A stretch of 64,000 bases of DNA. It comes from Heligmosomoides polygyrus polygyrus (taxonomy: Eukaryota; Nematoda; Chromadorea; Rhabditida; Heligmosomidae). A program made the translations under genes and the position numbers. Shown here in pieces: positions 46,001-54,297 of the stretch. The stretch covers positions 24,415,407 to 24,479,406 of the forward strand of contig OX377205.1 of the NCBI GenBank assembly GCA_947396885.1. Reading direction: 5' to 3'. Below the pieces are notes generated by a model. That model saw nothing but the letters and a program-made list of their open reading frames with translations. It was not told the DNA's origin and made no database searches. Numbering within the stretch: position 1 is the stretch's first letter; each line of letters opens with the position of its first letter.

Positions 46001-49000
46001 GGTGTAGGTCTTGACCGAGCGTTTCTCCTTCCAAGCAGACATTTTGACCAATTGTATGGGGCTTGGTCCCGATATTCATTTCGATTTGTCTAAGATTCCA
46101 CGCAAGGGCTGTACAGGCGGTTTGAAATCACTGCCGCACTGTTTATAGCTGGATAAACTCCCACAAGCGCTAGGTATGAGAACTGCACTGTGATACATCA
46201 CCATCAATCCACTTTGATTACGAAATAAATTTTTAAATCTACACCCTCTTTAATGTCATAGAAGAAAATATGGTTCAATTATGACACCAGAGTAGAAATA
46301 AACATAAGATCTGTGTTAAATCATCCAACTATAAGAGATATATACCATCTTCATGTCGAATTGGACACTTTTCAAATCAAATTGAACACTCATCTAAGCT
46401 AGCTCTAACTAGGCTTTGCTGCTCTTTAAAACGAGTTTCAAGAACTTCAAACCTCTATTTTTCCTCAAAAAATAAAAATTTTATAAAATTTTCAAACAAG
46501 TTGTTTAACACATTTGCCTAAGCCATGAGCGGCTGGTAGGGAGGCTATATGTTGTTGCAGGATGTTTTGTTGCGATCAAAACTCTTGCGCCGGGCGGGAC
46601 TCGAACCCGCATCTTCTGCTTTCCCGGCAGCGATGTTCGCCTTACACCACCGGCGCTGTTTGACCGCACCTAGCATTCGCGATCCTCTAGGTCTGTCAGC
46701 ACCCACTCGTGATACGGGGATGGGCCGGCCGCTGATATCAGCATGAAACCAGTTGAGCTGAAGACCCTACTTGTAACAAGCGCTGGTGGTGTAAGGCCAA
46801 CATCGCTGCCCGGGAATCAAAAGATGCGGGTTCGATTCCCGCCTGGCGCAAGAGTTTTTCAAACAGATTGTTCACGCATTGGATAGATGGACTAAAACTT
46901 CAAAGAAGTTATAACAAAATATTCCTTGAACAAAAAATTATCCTAAGCTTTTTGGAGAGTCCCTACTTTGTAGAAAATGTATTTCCAAAAAGCTTCAAAT
47001 TGGAAGAGCTCACTTTGATTTCGAAAGCCTTAGGCTAGCTTAGGAGAGTGTCCAATTTGACGTGAAAATTATATATTTCGCCACCGCCTTACTTGGCACT
47101 CCATCTACAACGTCGATAAGTAAGGAAATGAGTAGATAAATGTTTTTCGTAGTTAGACTAGAGGAAGTGTTCTGCGACAACTCCTTTCGTCTGAACGCCT
47201 CTTTGTGGAATAAAAGACAGAAGCATCGAGCTAACTCACCTGACCAGAAGACGGTTGCCGCTTGACAAGTAGCTCTTCATGCCCTCTTCGGTGTAGTACA
47301 GTTGGCTTCCACAGAATCTCGCCTCAGATGTGTCAGTAGCCAGTTCCTTAAGTCAGATGTTGCAATTAGATTGCCGATAATTTGGCATATAAGAGCGTAG
47401 CTTAAAAGGGAAGTCAAATTCAAGTATTAGGCGGTTAGCAGCAGCTATCTATGTCTCAGCCATCCACGGCAAATCAGATGAGATTTTTGGATGACTCGTC
47501 AATCGATAAGTGACCAGTCCTTCAAAAAACATTTCTGAACTCACTTTTCGAACGATGCCGCTGTCATGCTTGTACCCGTCGATGATTGAAAGAGACGCAC
47601 GTTCACATTCAGCTAAAGCACTAGCATTAAAAATAGGACACAGAAATGTAGAAGACGGTGAAATGCGGAGGTTTATCTGAAGAAAACTATCCCTTGTGAG
47701 TGCTGTCACAAAGACAGTCTCCTTAAAGCTTCTGAACAAAGAGACTTCAACAAAACTTATGTAAAAGCCCATGTAAACGGATATTTCCTTTGGATTTCAG
47801 ATGCAGTGTGCCGCGTGGCCAGATATGTCAGGTTCGTGTTTCTGCTTTAATAAAATAAAATGATCAATAATAATCAAAAATAAATAATCAATAAATGATC
47901 TACAGCTACCACATGGGTAGATCAAGACTACCGAAAAAAGAATAAAAAGTTCTAAAACTTTCACAAAACCGGATCAAAACTTTCTGACCAACCCAACAGC
48001 ACCTCAATTTCTATCTAATTTCTCCGGCGGCCACCGTCTTGTGGCGTAATTCTCCGAATTGTTGCGGGAGTCGAAGAGAAAAAACCGCGCGACAGCACGT
48101 TGTAAAACTCACCGATAGTGGCGGAGAGGTGTAGATGTGCCAGCCTTATGTAGACCCGTTGCCTCGGTTCCACTCGGATCAACCAGTAGCACGTCGTGTT
48201 TCGCGGATATGTCACTGGATACCCGGGCGAGACGATTTCTCCTAAAGATGTTTAGTTTTCTTGGCGCGCTTGATAGCAGAATCCAGCTCATATGGAGTAA
48301 GCATCATGTGCTGAACCAATTGTGAGCTATTCAGATATACCATTTTCACGTCGAAACGGAGACTTTTCAAGCCAAATTGAACACTTTTAAATCAAGTTTG
48401 ACACTTTTCAAATCAAGTTGGAGACTCTTTTTAGCCAGCCTAATACTTTTGGATTCGAAGCGAACTCTTCCAAATCGAAATGAGCTTCTTCAACATTAAA
48501 CTAAGTACTCTACAAGAAGGTTCGAACAGTTTTTTGTTCAAGGAAAACTTCAACATAATTTTCTTTGAAGTTTTAATTCATCTACCCAATAAGTGCACAT
48601 TGCATGAAATTTCATTTTTTTGAGGAAAAACAAAGGTTTAAATCTTGTTCTAAAGAGCAAGAAGAGGCCATTTTTTAGTACCATAAGGAGAGGGCTTTCA
48701 AGATGTTGCAAATTTTATTCGATGGATAGCAGAGTTTATGTTTGCATGGAGTTTGGCACACACCTGTTAACGATACAACAAAAACAACTGTAACAAACAC
48801 ACATATCCTCACTTTGATTGTTCATGTAATTAGGATTTACACTATCCAATAAAAGTTGTGGCGAACTTTTTGAGTGCATGGCGCGATCGTATCTTTTAAT
48901 GCGCTATATGCTTGCTTTTTGCTGTGCTTTAAGATAACTTCTAATCTAATAGTTTTTTCTTCTAAAAGTAAAAAATTTATAAAAGTATTCCACTAATTGG

Positions 49001-52000
49001 GACACGTAATCTAAAAATCTTAAAGAAAGTTATGTCGAGTTTTCTAGAAACAAAAAATATTTTAACTATATAATTGAGTCTGTAGTTGGTTGGTTATATT
49101 TATCTGAAGAAATTAATTCATTGCGCATGTTCGCAAAGAAGGCGTTCAAATTCTTTTCAGATTTACGAACATGTGCAACCGAAAAAAAAAACTAAACCGG
49201 GACCCTTTCCTGCATCATATTTTTGTATATATCCTAAGTTGAACGTAGTGAAGAAAAATGAGGGAACCGAAAGGAACAAGTACACACAATGTGATAAAAG
49301 TAAATGTTGAAATGAAGTAAAACGTTATTACTTTCTAAAGCGAAACTGTAAAACGTTTAGCTTACTTAACGTTAGAGTAAAACTAAATGTCCAAGAAGAA
49401 TAGTCGGCTCGTTTCGCCACTTCCTTTTTTAGACAAATGTTACTGTTATAAGATCTCCCGAATACAAGTCAGTGATGAAATACGCATTTAACGTTTCAGG
49501 AAGTTGTGCTGAGCACTTGTACCCTTATAAGTAAAGAAGCAACACGTGAATTATTTGGCTCAAAATCGAGAGAGAGAGAGTCCATTTGAATCTCAAGCGC
49601 ATGCTTGAGAATAGACATTGAGTAGTAACAAGGGATTCCAAGCCGTCGGCTGCGAAAGAAGAATTGCGATCTAATCCTAGGATTCCTACAATGAATTGCG
49701 GTAATCACCGACCGTGGAGGGATGGAAGGCTTAGTTGGCCTGAGCGGGAAATCCGAACCAGGAACCTGGTATCGGGTAGAGGCGACAGTCGGCACCTCTT
49801 CTAACTGAGCTACACGTGCCCAAAACTCCATATTGACCTTTAATTCCCAAGTCGGGATGTGAAAAACGAATCACCTGTCAGTTGACCTGGTTTCGTGGAG
49901 CCGCCGCACTCCCGTGCAAAAGCCTTCTCGTCATCTGGCACGTAAGATGGCGGCTCCTTGATTAGACCTGGAAAGCGATTAATTAAGCAACAAGAACTGC
50001 GACTGTAATTGTTGATTTCTGATCCAATTCTAATGAAAAACGAAAAATGACTATTCAAGGAAACGGCTTTGAGGTTCAGAGCAAGATTGGGTACGCTTTT
50101 GATTTTAGCTGAGTGAGAAACCAGGGAATGCGGTCAGTAATTGGCCCAAATGACCAACCCTCGTAGATGATCTCGTAACGCAGGCGAAAGCCACGGTGTT
50201 CGTGTCCGGGTGCGGTGGTGACGAACTGCACGTACACTGTCGGCTGCATAGTTTCGATCTTCGACGGTAGAGTTGAGCCGCATAGGCGGTTCCCGATATG
50301 TTCCTTACCTAGAAGAGGAGTCTTTTAATGCCAAAAAAGCGAGAAGAAAGGAAGCGCTTCGGGGAGAGATGATGTCTCAGAATCGGAGGTTTTAAATAGC
50401 GAATAATTTTGCTACTGAACGGGATCTACTTCATTAGCAGCGTGATGCTGCATGCTCAATTCATAGTTTGCTCGTTTACAGGAGAAAAAACACAGAGCAT
50501 TTAGTCTACAATACCGGCTGTATCCTTTCGGCTTAAGCGTTCCCGCCGCTTTTTGAAAGCGCTTTTCAAATCGCGTGCTAAAAGAAATAAATTTGCTATT
50601 TGGACTATCGGATAAACCATTTGATGGCGAATTTGCTATTCGCCATCAAATGGTCTATCCGATAAAATAAATAAAGTAAATAGAGCGGCAGAAAAGGCGT
50701 TCTTTGCTGTTTTTCCACTGTACTCCTACGATACCGACCTTTTTTACCGTTTTTCCACACAAAAACGGTGAAAAAGGCCGGTATCTTAGGAGTACAGTTA
50801 AACACATTTCAAATTAAGCGAGCTACTCATATGGTGGGGGTTCTGTGCTTTTGCGGTAGTAGTCAGTCATCAAAATTAAGGTAGAACGCAAAGGATGAAT
50901 TAACTAGTCAACCCATTTTGCGACGCTCCACGCATTGTACTTCCCTTTCGCCGACCCCGAAGGGATGGAAGGTTCGGTTGGCCTGGGCGGGAAATCCGAA
51001 CCAGGAACCTGGTATCGGGTGCACGCGACAGCCGGCACCTCTTCCGACCGCGCTATACACTGCTGCAAATTTTAAAAGACAGAAAGACCTCAGACCTCCT
51101 TTGGTAAAAACATCGGCCGAGGCTTCAAATAACAGAGTGAGAACTACCCGAATTTCCTTCTTTTTCTGCTGCGCTAATGTGATTTATCACAGGACCGTTT
51201 TGGGTGATTTACCCTTGTTTTAAATTACTGGCAGATTAGTGTCAATTTTGGTAGTTCCTTTTTGAAGTGGCCTACTCTGAGCAGTGCTCCTTTGTTTGGA
51301 GTTCTATATCTCCAGGTTTTGCGCAGTCGTTGACCGTTGCCTTTTTGCAAGTAGGCAATTCCATTCCAATGCAGGACAGGATTTCGATCTTATTAGGGGG
51401 GGGGGGGCAAAAGTAATGAGACTCTCGATGCCATGCCCATATATGTCGTGACTGGAGTCCGGTTTCGTGCTTCTCGTATTTGTATGTTTGTTCGCTATTT
51501 ACTGAAGACCACCTGAGAAGTGACCATATTCGCCCTTTCCAGAAGCATGCCAAAACCCCAGTCTGTCTCATGCCAAAACCCCAGTCTGACGAATCGACCT
51601 GTGTCGCACAAATCTCGCCCAATTCCCAACCCCGAGCAGCCTGGACTCAATCTTACGCAGGATGAGAAGTACGTCTTCTACCTTAACCCTGCCAAGCAGC
51701 CAGTGTGGGTGAGGCCTGGTGACCTGTTGCAAATCTTCGTTCGGCGGGATGTTCATGGCGAGAAGCACTTCTGAGCTTTTGAGTCTGCTCCCATGGCCCG
51801 CTAAACTGGAAGCTGCTTCCCAAGAGCACCACAATGACATCCATGGCCGTGGTGAATGAAATAGAAGAGATGGACCAGCGACTCGCACTTATTCGGTCTC
51901 AGCGCTTCAAGAAGGTCATCCTCTTTAACAACGCCACACCCCATCGGGCAAAAGTGACCACGGATAAGCTTGCTCAGCTGGGCTACGTTCACATGCCTCG

Positions 52001-53259
52001 CCCACCGTATTCGCCGGACATCTCTCCATGCGACTACCACTACTTCTTGTGTCTACAAGACTTCATGGTTGGAAGTGGCACAAGGACCCAAGCAGACCTC
52101 GACAACCATAACGAGCAGTGAATCAGCATCAGGCCTAAGCAGTTCTGGAAGGATGGGATCAGGAAGTTGACTGATCGATGTCAACAAGGTCATTGACCTC
52201 AATGGCGAATACATTCCTCAGCAACGTTGAGTTGTAATTGAGTTATAAAGAGATGAAGAAATTTCTTGAATTTGTCTCATTACTTTTGGCCCACTCTAAT
52301 ATTACGACATCAGTATCCTCGACATCACCGATTTATCGTTCCCGGCACTCAGACCATAAAGCTCTGTGAGACGAAAATTGGGCTGTTCTTAAGGCTGCAG
52401 GACCTTTTAAGGCCTTCATTTCTTTGGAGAGATCCTAAGTGGTTTATACTTGCTTAAACCTACGTTACTTTAGGTAGAGGCAAACATCCTGGACCGTTGC
52501 GGAAGAGAGAACATTAAAAATAAGGGAGCAAACCCTTGCTAGCTCAAAGCGACGAGAACTTTCCATCCTAATGCAACAAGCTAAGGTGCTGTTACAGGAT
52601 GTTTTGTTGCGACCAAAACTCTTGCGCCAGGCGGGACTCGAACCCGCATTTTCTGCTTTCCGGGCAGCGATGTTCGCCTTACACGCGGATGTTACGTGAG
52701 GTCAACAGCGCCGGTGGTGTAAGGCGAACATCGCTGCCCGGAAAGCAGAAGATGCGGGTTCGAGTCCCGCCTGGCGCAAGAGTTTTGATCGCAACAAAAC
52801 ATCCTGTAACAACATATAGCCTCTCTACCAGCCGCTCCAGGCTTAAGCAAATGTGTTAGAAGCTAAGGTGCGCTCTCTAGCGTGCCCTACAGTTTTGAAC
52901 AACAACAGGTATTTTCGACTGCATCTGACCTACCAAGACGATCGACGACGATCACCAACACGTACGCTTCCAGGCACTGACCACTGTTCCTGAACAAAAA
53001 TTACATTGCTGATTGTCAAAGTCGGAATGGCTGTCCTCTCGGACGAACCTGTTGCTCTCTGCTAAATCGAACGACACAAATGTGAGGTGAATGACGTTGG
53101 AGGACACGGTAGATATGTTGTAGAGGCAAGAGAGGCCGCCGCGATACGGTGTCGGATACGCCGGCGATTCGAGCGATCCTGAACGTTGAGCGACCAATCG
53201 ATTATCGATTACTTTGTGACTGTGGTACTCGCTGTAAATCCACAAGACTCTACATTGCA
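36698..53259 (-). CDS. sol-2: NETO/SOL-2-like CUB-CUB-LDLa membrane protein
   Basis: Exons from 5' to 3' on the minus strand: 53259-53049, 52989-52934, 50308-50159, 49967-49875, 48241-48113, 47612-47545, 47322-47240, 39957-39899, 39844-39704, 39635-39530, 37002-36698. All junction phases agree, and nearly all sites have GT donors and TTTCAG- or TAG-type acceptors. The order is CUB1, CUB2, LDLa, one transmembrane helix, then a basic Arg-rich and Pro-rich tail ending PPRPPPR. This is the architecture of NETO proteins, of which C. elegans SOL-2 is the relative; these are auxiliary subunits of glutamate receptors at synapses. The signal-peptide exon was not found, so the model is 5' incomplete. 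LEV-10 also has CUB and LDLa domains but five CUBs; only two are seen here. The symbol is given by architecture. Introns of up to 7.3 kb are full of transposons. Confidence 0.85.
37314..39047 (+). pseudogene. Penelope-like RT/endonuclease pseudogene
   Basis: Segments in order: RT fingers and palm at 37314-37910, the catalytic YIDD segment at 37936-38202, the thumb and linker at 38218-38595 (GTVTKWYRKPTSKNI), and the zinc-like CVTPRCVVCPHG with the GIY-YIG domain at 38573-38899. The C-terminus is at 38900-39047 (GAFWIHAKDPRLNRKEECLY). At least four frame changes are needed to read it. Confidence 0.82.
39187..39218 (+). ncRNA. degenerate hammerhead-like motif of the Penelope element
   Basis: CTAGAGA, a GGCG-ATA-CGCC stem-loop and GAAAC follow each other just upstream of AATAAA. 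Penelope-like elements are known to carry hammerhead ribozymes with the core CUGANGA, stem II, GAAA. Here two core bases differ and one extra A precedes the stem, so it is probably inactive. Stem I and stem III were not established. Confidence 0.3.
39530..39957 (-). CDS. sol-2: end of CUB2 and LDLa domain exons
   Basis: 39957-39899 gives LNTKDRPSSSSAGQRVGFK. 39844-39704 gives the CUB end and SCTEFTCQGGQICVEQ. 39635-39530 gives CIHSSLVCNGVPNCVEGDYS and DEQH, completing an LDL-receptor class A repeat with its acidic calcium ligands. The last Cys codon is split (T/GC) by the intron with donor GTAAGTGG. Confidence 0.87.
40021..40265 (-). mobile_element. SINE family A, degenerate copy
   Basis: Shares the order GGATGTCTTGGAGGC, TTGCGGTGGG, GACAAGTCA, CCGACCCCAGAG and CGGAACCACGA..GTGCACGTGA with the complete copy, read on the minus strand, but with many changes. 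Confidence 0.65.
40454..40740 (-). mobile_element. SINE family A, complete copy
   Basis: Flanked by an 18-bp duplication ATAAAAAAGAATATAAAG (40436-40453 and 40741-40758). The minus strand carries the tRNA-like head GGGCGCGTGTAGCGCAGTCG and the tail GAGTAACGCCGTCCTTTATC. It sits in the 7.3-kb intron of the NETO-like gene in the same transcriptional sense. Confidence 0.92.
40870..41640 (+). mobile_element. CR1-like LINE fragment, left part
   Basis: YTDDSKLYSISNCKNLKQTL with the RT catalytic-type (Y/F)xDDxK motif, and WFTK further on, followed by YKIEISNSIRNLEVAQSDQL, the region after the palm in CR1/jockey-type LINEs. The 3' part of the same LINE resumes after the DNA transposon, at 42583-42720. 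Confidence 0.65.
41650..42580. mobile_element. foldback Tc1/mariner element with long inverted ends
   Basis: TA duplications (41648-41649, 42581-42582) flank ends CAGGGTGCGTAAAAAGTATT and its inverse. The inversion continues far inside. 41757-41920 is the reverse complement, with differences, of 42310-42470, which encodes the transposase C-terminus (DDLVKAWDEIDVDYLRLTVD, FPRRLRPCIRSKEAH). The element therefore consists of a transposase 3' part and an inverted second copy of it. It is inserted in a CR1-like LINE. Confidence 0.85.
42583..42720 (+). mobile_element. CR1-like LINE fragment, 3' part
   Basis: IVKTWNELPALILCYSLKTF and QLEVKKISL match the C-terminal end of CR1/L2-type LINE proteins (R..xxWNxLP....S.s..F). 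It continues the fragment that stops at the transposon insertion at 41650. Confidence 0.6.
43150..43900. other. intronic, no gene recognised
   Basis: Short ORFs only, with a locally higher GC content at 43180-43310. Confidence 0.3.
43948..44650. repeat. three tandem copies of a ~270-bp repeat
   Basis: GGCTGTAAGTAAGATTCTCCCA at about 43950 and 44223, and GGCTGTAAGATTCTCCCATT at about 44489, each begin a unit with CAACA(G/C)TGAG(G/A)A, ACACATATCCCCACTTTG and TTTTAATGCGC words. A related single unit lies at 48720-48930. Confidence 0.75.
45217..45262. repeat. 22-bp palindrome at the head of a GC-rich array
   Basis: GCTACGGATGCTTCCTTACC (45217 on) and GGTGAGGAAGCATCCGTAGC (to 45262) form a near-perfect inverted repeat with a 2-nt loop. 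Confidence 0.8.
45241..45510. repeat. two tandem 135-bp GC-rich units
   Basis: Copies 45241-45375 and 45376-45510 are almost identical. Each contains stem-loops GCCGGCGAAGCCGGC and, at its end, CCAGCGTCGG / CCGACGCTGG around GCCGGC..GCCGGC (45341-45378 and 45476-45513). Composition is strikingly GC-rich against the AT-rich intron. Confidence 0.9.
45747..46079 (-). CDS. hypothetical 110-residue ORF in an intron
   Basis: A single open frame (IQSRLIRLARQKESGHDIQR, then MRGEAPMVNDVAVV) inside the NETO-like gene's 7.3-kb intron and on the same strand. The flanking CUB2 exons join in phase without it. No domain recognised. Confidence 0.2.
   Translation of the reverse strand: MNIGTKPHTIGQNVCLEGETLGQDLHRPWHHCQSPVFSLIGPSSLLRSARRHFSDNLPGRGTWSNWGAPEVRIQSRLIRLARQKESGHDIQRMSVRMRGEAPMVNDVAVV
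46586..46656 (-). tRNA. tRNA-like sequence (pseudogene or SINE head)
   Basis: Acceptor arms GCGCCGG / CCGGCGC, D arm with A box TGGTGTAAGGCG, T arm GCGGGTTCGAGTCCCGC with a perfect B box. The anticodon loop CGGGAAA lacks U33, so decoding function is doubtful. The D and T arms resemble nematode tRNA-Gly (UCC). Confidence 0.55.
46780..46850 (+). tRNA. tRNA-like sequence, opposite orientation
   Basis: GCGCTGGTGGTGTAAGGCCA at the 5' side and GCGGGTTCGATTCCCGCC at the T arm. The anticodon stem is degraded (TGCCCGGGAATCAA). Confidence 0.5.
47240..49967 (-). CDS. sol-2: CUB2 exons
   Basis: Four exons. 49967-49875 holds the linker and ECGGSTKPGQLTG start. 48241-48113 holds SPGYPVTYPRNTTCYWLIRV. 47612-47545 holds ECERASLSIIDGYKHDSG, with the acidic calcium-type site IIDG. 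47322-47240 holds ARFCGSQLYY. They give all four conserved CUB cysteines. The domain ends in the next exons with RVGFKLIWTAVEG. Confidence 0.86.
48340..48690. repeat. MITE-like repeat M, copy 3
   Basis: CCATTTTCACGTCGAAACGG at the left, then repeated CTTTTCAAATCAAGTTGGAG-type words and GAACAGTTTTTTGTTCAAGG as in copy 1. The right end is not clear; a related ~200-bp unit of the 43948 family follows. Confidence 0.65.
48940..49680. other. AT-rich intron sequence, no gene
   Basis: Between CUB2 exons; only short ORFs. Confidence 0.3.
49690..49822 (-). mobile_element. SINE family A, truncated copy
   Basis: CCGTGGAGGGATGGAAGGCTTAG, GAAATCCGAACCAGGAACCT and GAGCTACACGTGCCC, read on the minus strand, give the tRNA head and first part of the body. 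Confidence 0.8.
50159..50308 (-). CDS. sol-2: CUB1, second half
   Basis: After CCTCTTCTAG the exon reads EHIGNRLCGSTLPSKIETM and ends with GFRLRYEIIYEG, the conserved NRLCG and GF.L.Y end of a CUB domain. Donor GAGG/GTTGGT, phase 1, fits the next exon. Confidence 0.85.
50606..50664. repeat. 27-bp hairpin
   Basis: Arms 50606-50632 (TATCGGATAAACCATTTGAT...) and 50638-50664 are reverse complements with one mismatch around a 5-nt loop. Confidence 0.85.
50717..50798. repeat. 38-bp hairpin
   Basis: Arms 50717-50754 (ACTGTACTCCTACGATACCG...) and 50761-50798 pair with a few mismatches around CCACAC. Lying about 50 bp from the previous hairpin, both may belong to one miniature element. Confidence 0.8.
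50911..51062 (-). mobile_element. SINE family A, truncated copy
   Basis: CCGACCCCGAAGGGATGGAAGG, GGGCGGGAAATCCGAACC and GGTGCACGCGACAGCCGGCA match the minus strand of the complete copies. Confidence 0.8.
51396..52296 (+). mobile_element. mariner element, inactive
   Basis: TA at 51394-51395 and 52297-52298. Inverted ends share AAAAGTAATGAGAC, and the outer left end is degraded to a G run. The plus strand has DEKYVFYLNPAKQPVWVRPG, then NNATPHRAKVTTDKLAQLG and PPYSPDISPCDYHYF, the DD34D motifs of mariner transposases, in several frames. Confidence 0.88.
51700..52121 (+). pseudogene. mariner transposase pseudogene, C-terminal half
   Basis: The clearest frame (51834-52121) runs from IRSQRFKKVILFNNATPH to SPCDYHYFLCLQDFMVGS, carrying the second and third acidic residues. 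The first acidic residue is in the DEKYVFYLN segment near 51660 in another frame. Confidence 0.8.
52623..52684 (-). tRNA. tRNA-like sequence, 5'-truncated
   Basis: T arm and anticodon arm are intact on the minus strand (GCGGGTTCGAGTCCCGCC), but the first ~9 nt of the acceptor strand are missing, so no cloverleaf can close. Confidence 0.5.
52708..52778 (+). tRNA. tRNA-like sequence, complete cloverleaf
   Basis: The 71-nt cloverleaf has acceptor GCGCCGG/CTGGCGC with one G-U pair, D arm GTGT/ACAT, anticodon loop CCGGAAA and T arm GCGGG/CCCGC, with consensus A and B boxes for RNA polymerase III. The apparent anticodon GGA would read Ser, but U33 is C and the short variable loop is not a Ser type. 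It is more likely a tRNA-Gly-derived SINE head than a working tRNA. Confidence 0.55.
52934..53259 (-). CDS. sol-2: CUB1, first half (two exons)
   Basis: Exon 53259-53049 begins after GGTGAATTTCAG and reads SGSLESPAYPTPYRGGLSC then VIHLTFVSFDLAESN. A 59-nt intron (52990-53048) ends TTTTTGTTCAG. Reading straight through it gives a false frameshift. Exon 52989-52934 continues NSGQCLEAYVLVIVVDRLG. These are the N-terminal strands and the second Cys of a CUB domain. Confidence 0.82.
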
Positions 53260-54149
53260 CTGAAATTCACCAAATACTGCTGAACATGCCTTACGCTTTC
53301 GCACGCAGAATCAGACGATAGTTACACCCACCGCCCACCTGCGCTCTAGTAGAGTGACTTACGGAAACCTATCCCAATGGAGTGCGAAGGATTTTGAACC
53401 TTCACGTTATCGCAGCAGAGGAGTGCGATCTCACAAATTAAATTTTTCCAACTTAGTTTTCCTCAGCTTGACGCAGACGATTGACCGACTAAAGGTGCGT
53501 GCTGGAAGCTACTTAGCGAGTGTTGCAAGATTTTAGGTTTGCCAGAAAGCTCTGGCGGTTTTGACTGCTGCACTCGAAACGATCATAATTTTCTTCGTGC
53601 TCACCGGATTCAGTCGAGACAAGATCTTTCGAATCAGCACACTTTTTCCTCTACGCGACGTATGGTTGACTAATTCCATTAGCGAGAAACTGGGTGGTCG
53701 GGATGGGACAAAACGCTGTTTTTACGTGGTTCCGATTTGCGAAGGTTCTGCCAGCGAGGCAGTTCTGAAAGTGTTTAAAAGGTGACAGTTCGTTGGCACA
53801 AGGCCTGGTGAACATGGCGAGTGAGGCAGAACTTCAACTCTTCGTTCGTTTGATTTCCGCTTGGTGAATGGCGAAACCTGTGCGCGGGGTTGTCTGTAGA
53901 AGAATGAAACCTCTTCTTCTGCTGATTAATGCAAGCTGCAGCTCATGCAAATTTCAGCGCATCTCGTCGATCTCGTTACAGGACTCTGCTGGGATGGTTC
54001 TGCCAGCTTCCAGTTGTAGTGAATCATGCCAGCCGCCGACCACTAGACTGTTACCACCGCCTTTCTCTGGTGCGATTTTGGCTTTCGGAAGTTCCTGGGG
54101 AGGAGGTGGGGGGGGGGGGAGGTAGGAGTCGTCGAAATCAACCAGTTGT

Positions 54150-54270
54150 CCTGAGTGCTAACAGTTTTACTGACTCCTAGACCATCCGAATTCAAATCGT
54201 CGTCCTGAATTGCAGTAGGTCTGCTGCTTCGGGGTGCATCTTCAAGGTTGAAATCTGAACTCCTCACCTT
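54150..54270 (-). pseudogene. mariner transposase N-terminal fragment
   Basis: FNLEDAPRSSRPTAIQDDDL on the minus strand matches the linker after the helix-turn-helix of mariner transposases (EDxPRSGRP..xDD.L). No flanking ends seen. Confidence 0.6.
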
Positions 54271-54297
54271 TCCTCATTCAACGGGATTACCAGAGGG

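Larger units (their letters stand above)
46499..46855. mobile_element. paired tRNA-like element, copy 1
   Basis: Two tRNA-like sequences face away from a central spacer (minus 46586-46656, plus 46780-46850), with a GATGTTTTGTTGCGATCAAA flank and the tail AACACATTTGCCTAAGCCAT...GGCTGGTAGGGAGGC on the left. A 10-bp duplication TTTTCAAACA brackets it (46489-46498, 46856-46865). The right arm ends abruptly after GCGCAAGAG. It shares tail, flank and centre with 52589-52859. Confidence 0.82.
46343..47072. repeat. MITE-like repeat M, copy 2, with nested insertion
   Basis: It starts ATGTCGAATTGGACACTTTT and ends GAGTGTCCAATTTGACGTGA, inverted relatives of each other and of 34305-34765. The paired tRNA-like element at 46499-46855 is inserted in its middle. 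Confidence 0.75.
52589..52859. mobile_element. paired tRNA-like element, copy 2
   Basis: Bracketed by a perfect 11-bp duplication AAGCTAAGGTG (52578-52588, 52860-52870). From the left: GTTACAGGATGTTTTGTTGC, a tRNA-like minus copy lacking its 5' acceptor strand, a ~23-bp centre, a complete tRNA-like plus copy, and GCAACAAAACATCCTGTAAC. A unique tail with CTACCAGCCGCTCC and GCAAATGTGTTA follows. The two ~95-bp arms are inverted copies. The tail and centre match copy 1. Confidence 0.88.

Noticed and set aside
45747..46079. WSNWG in the 110-residue minus ORF, suggestive of a thrombospondin repeat in the NETO-like gene
   Set aside because: The flanking CUB2 exons splice together in phase without it, and no cysteine pattern follows.
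46586..52778. Working tRNA-Ser genes (apparent anticodon GGA)
   Set aside because: U33 is absent, the variable loop is too short for tRNA-Ser, one copy is truncated, and all lie in mobile palindromes.
52934..53259. Apparent frameshift in the first CUB exon
   Set aside because: A 59-nt intron with donor AG/GTTCG and acceptor TTTTTGTTCAG restores the CUB pattern and the phase, so no frameshift is needed.
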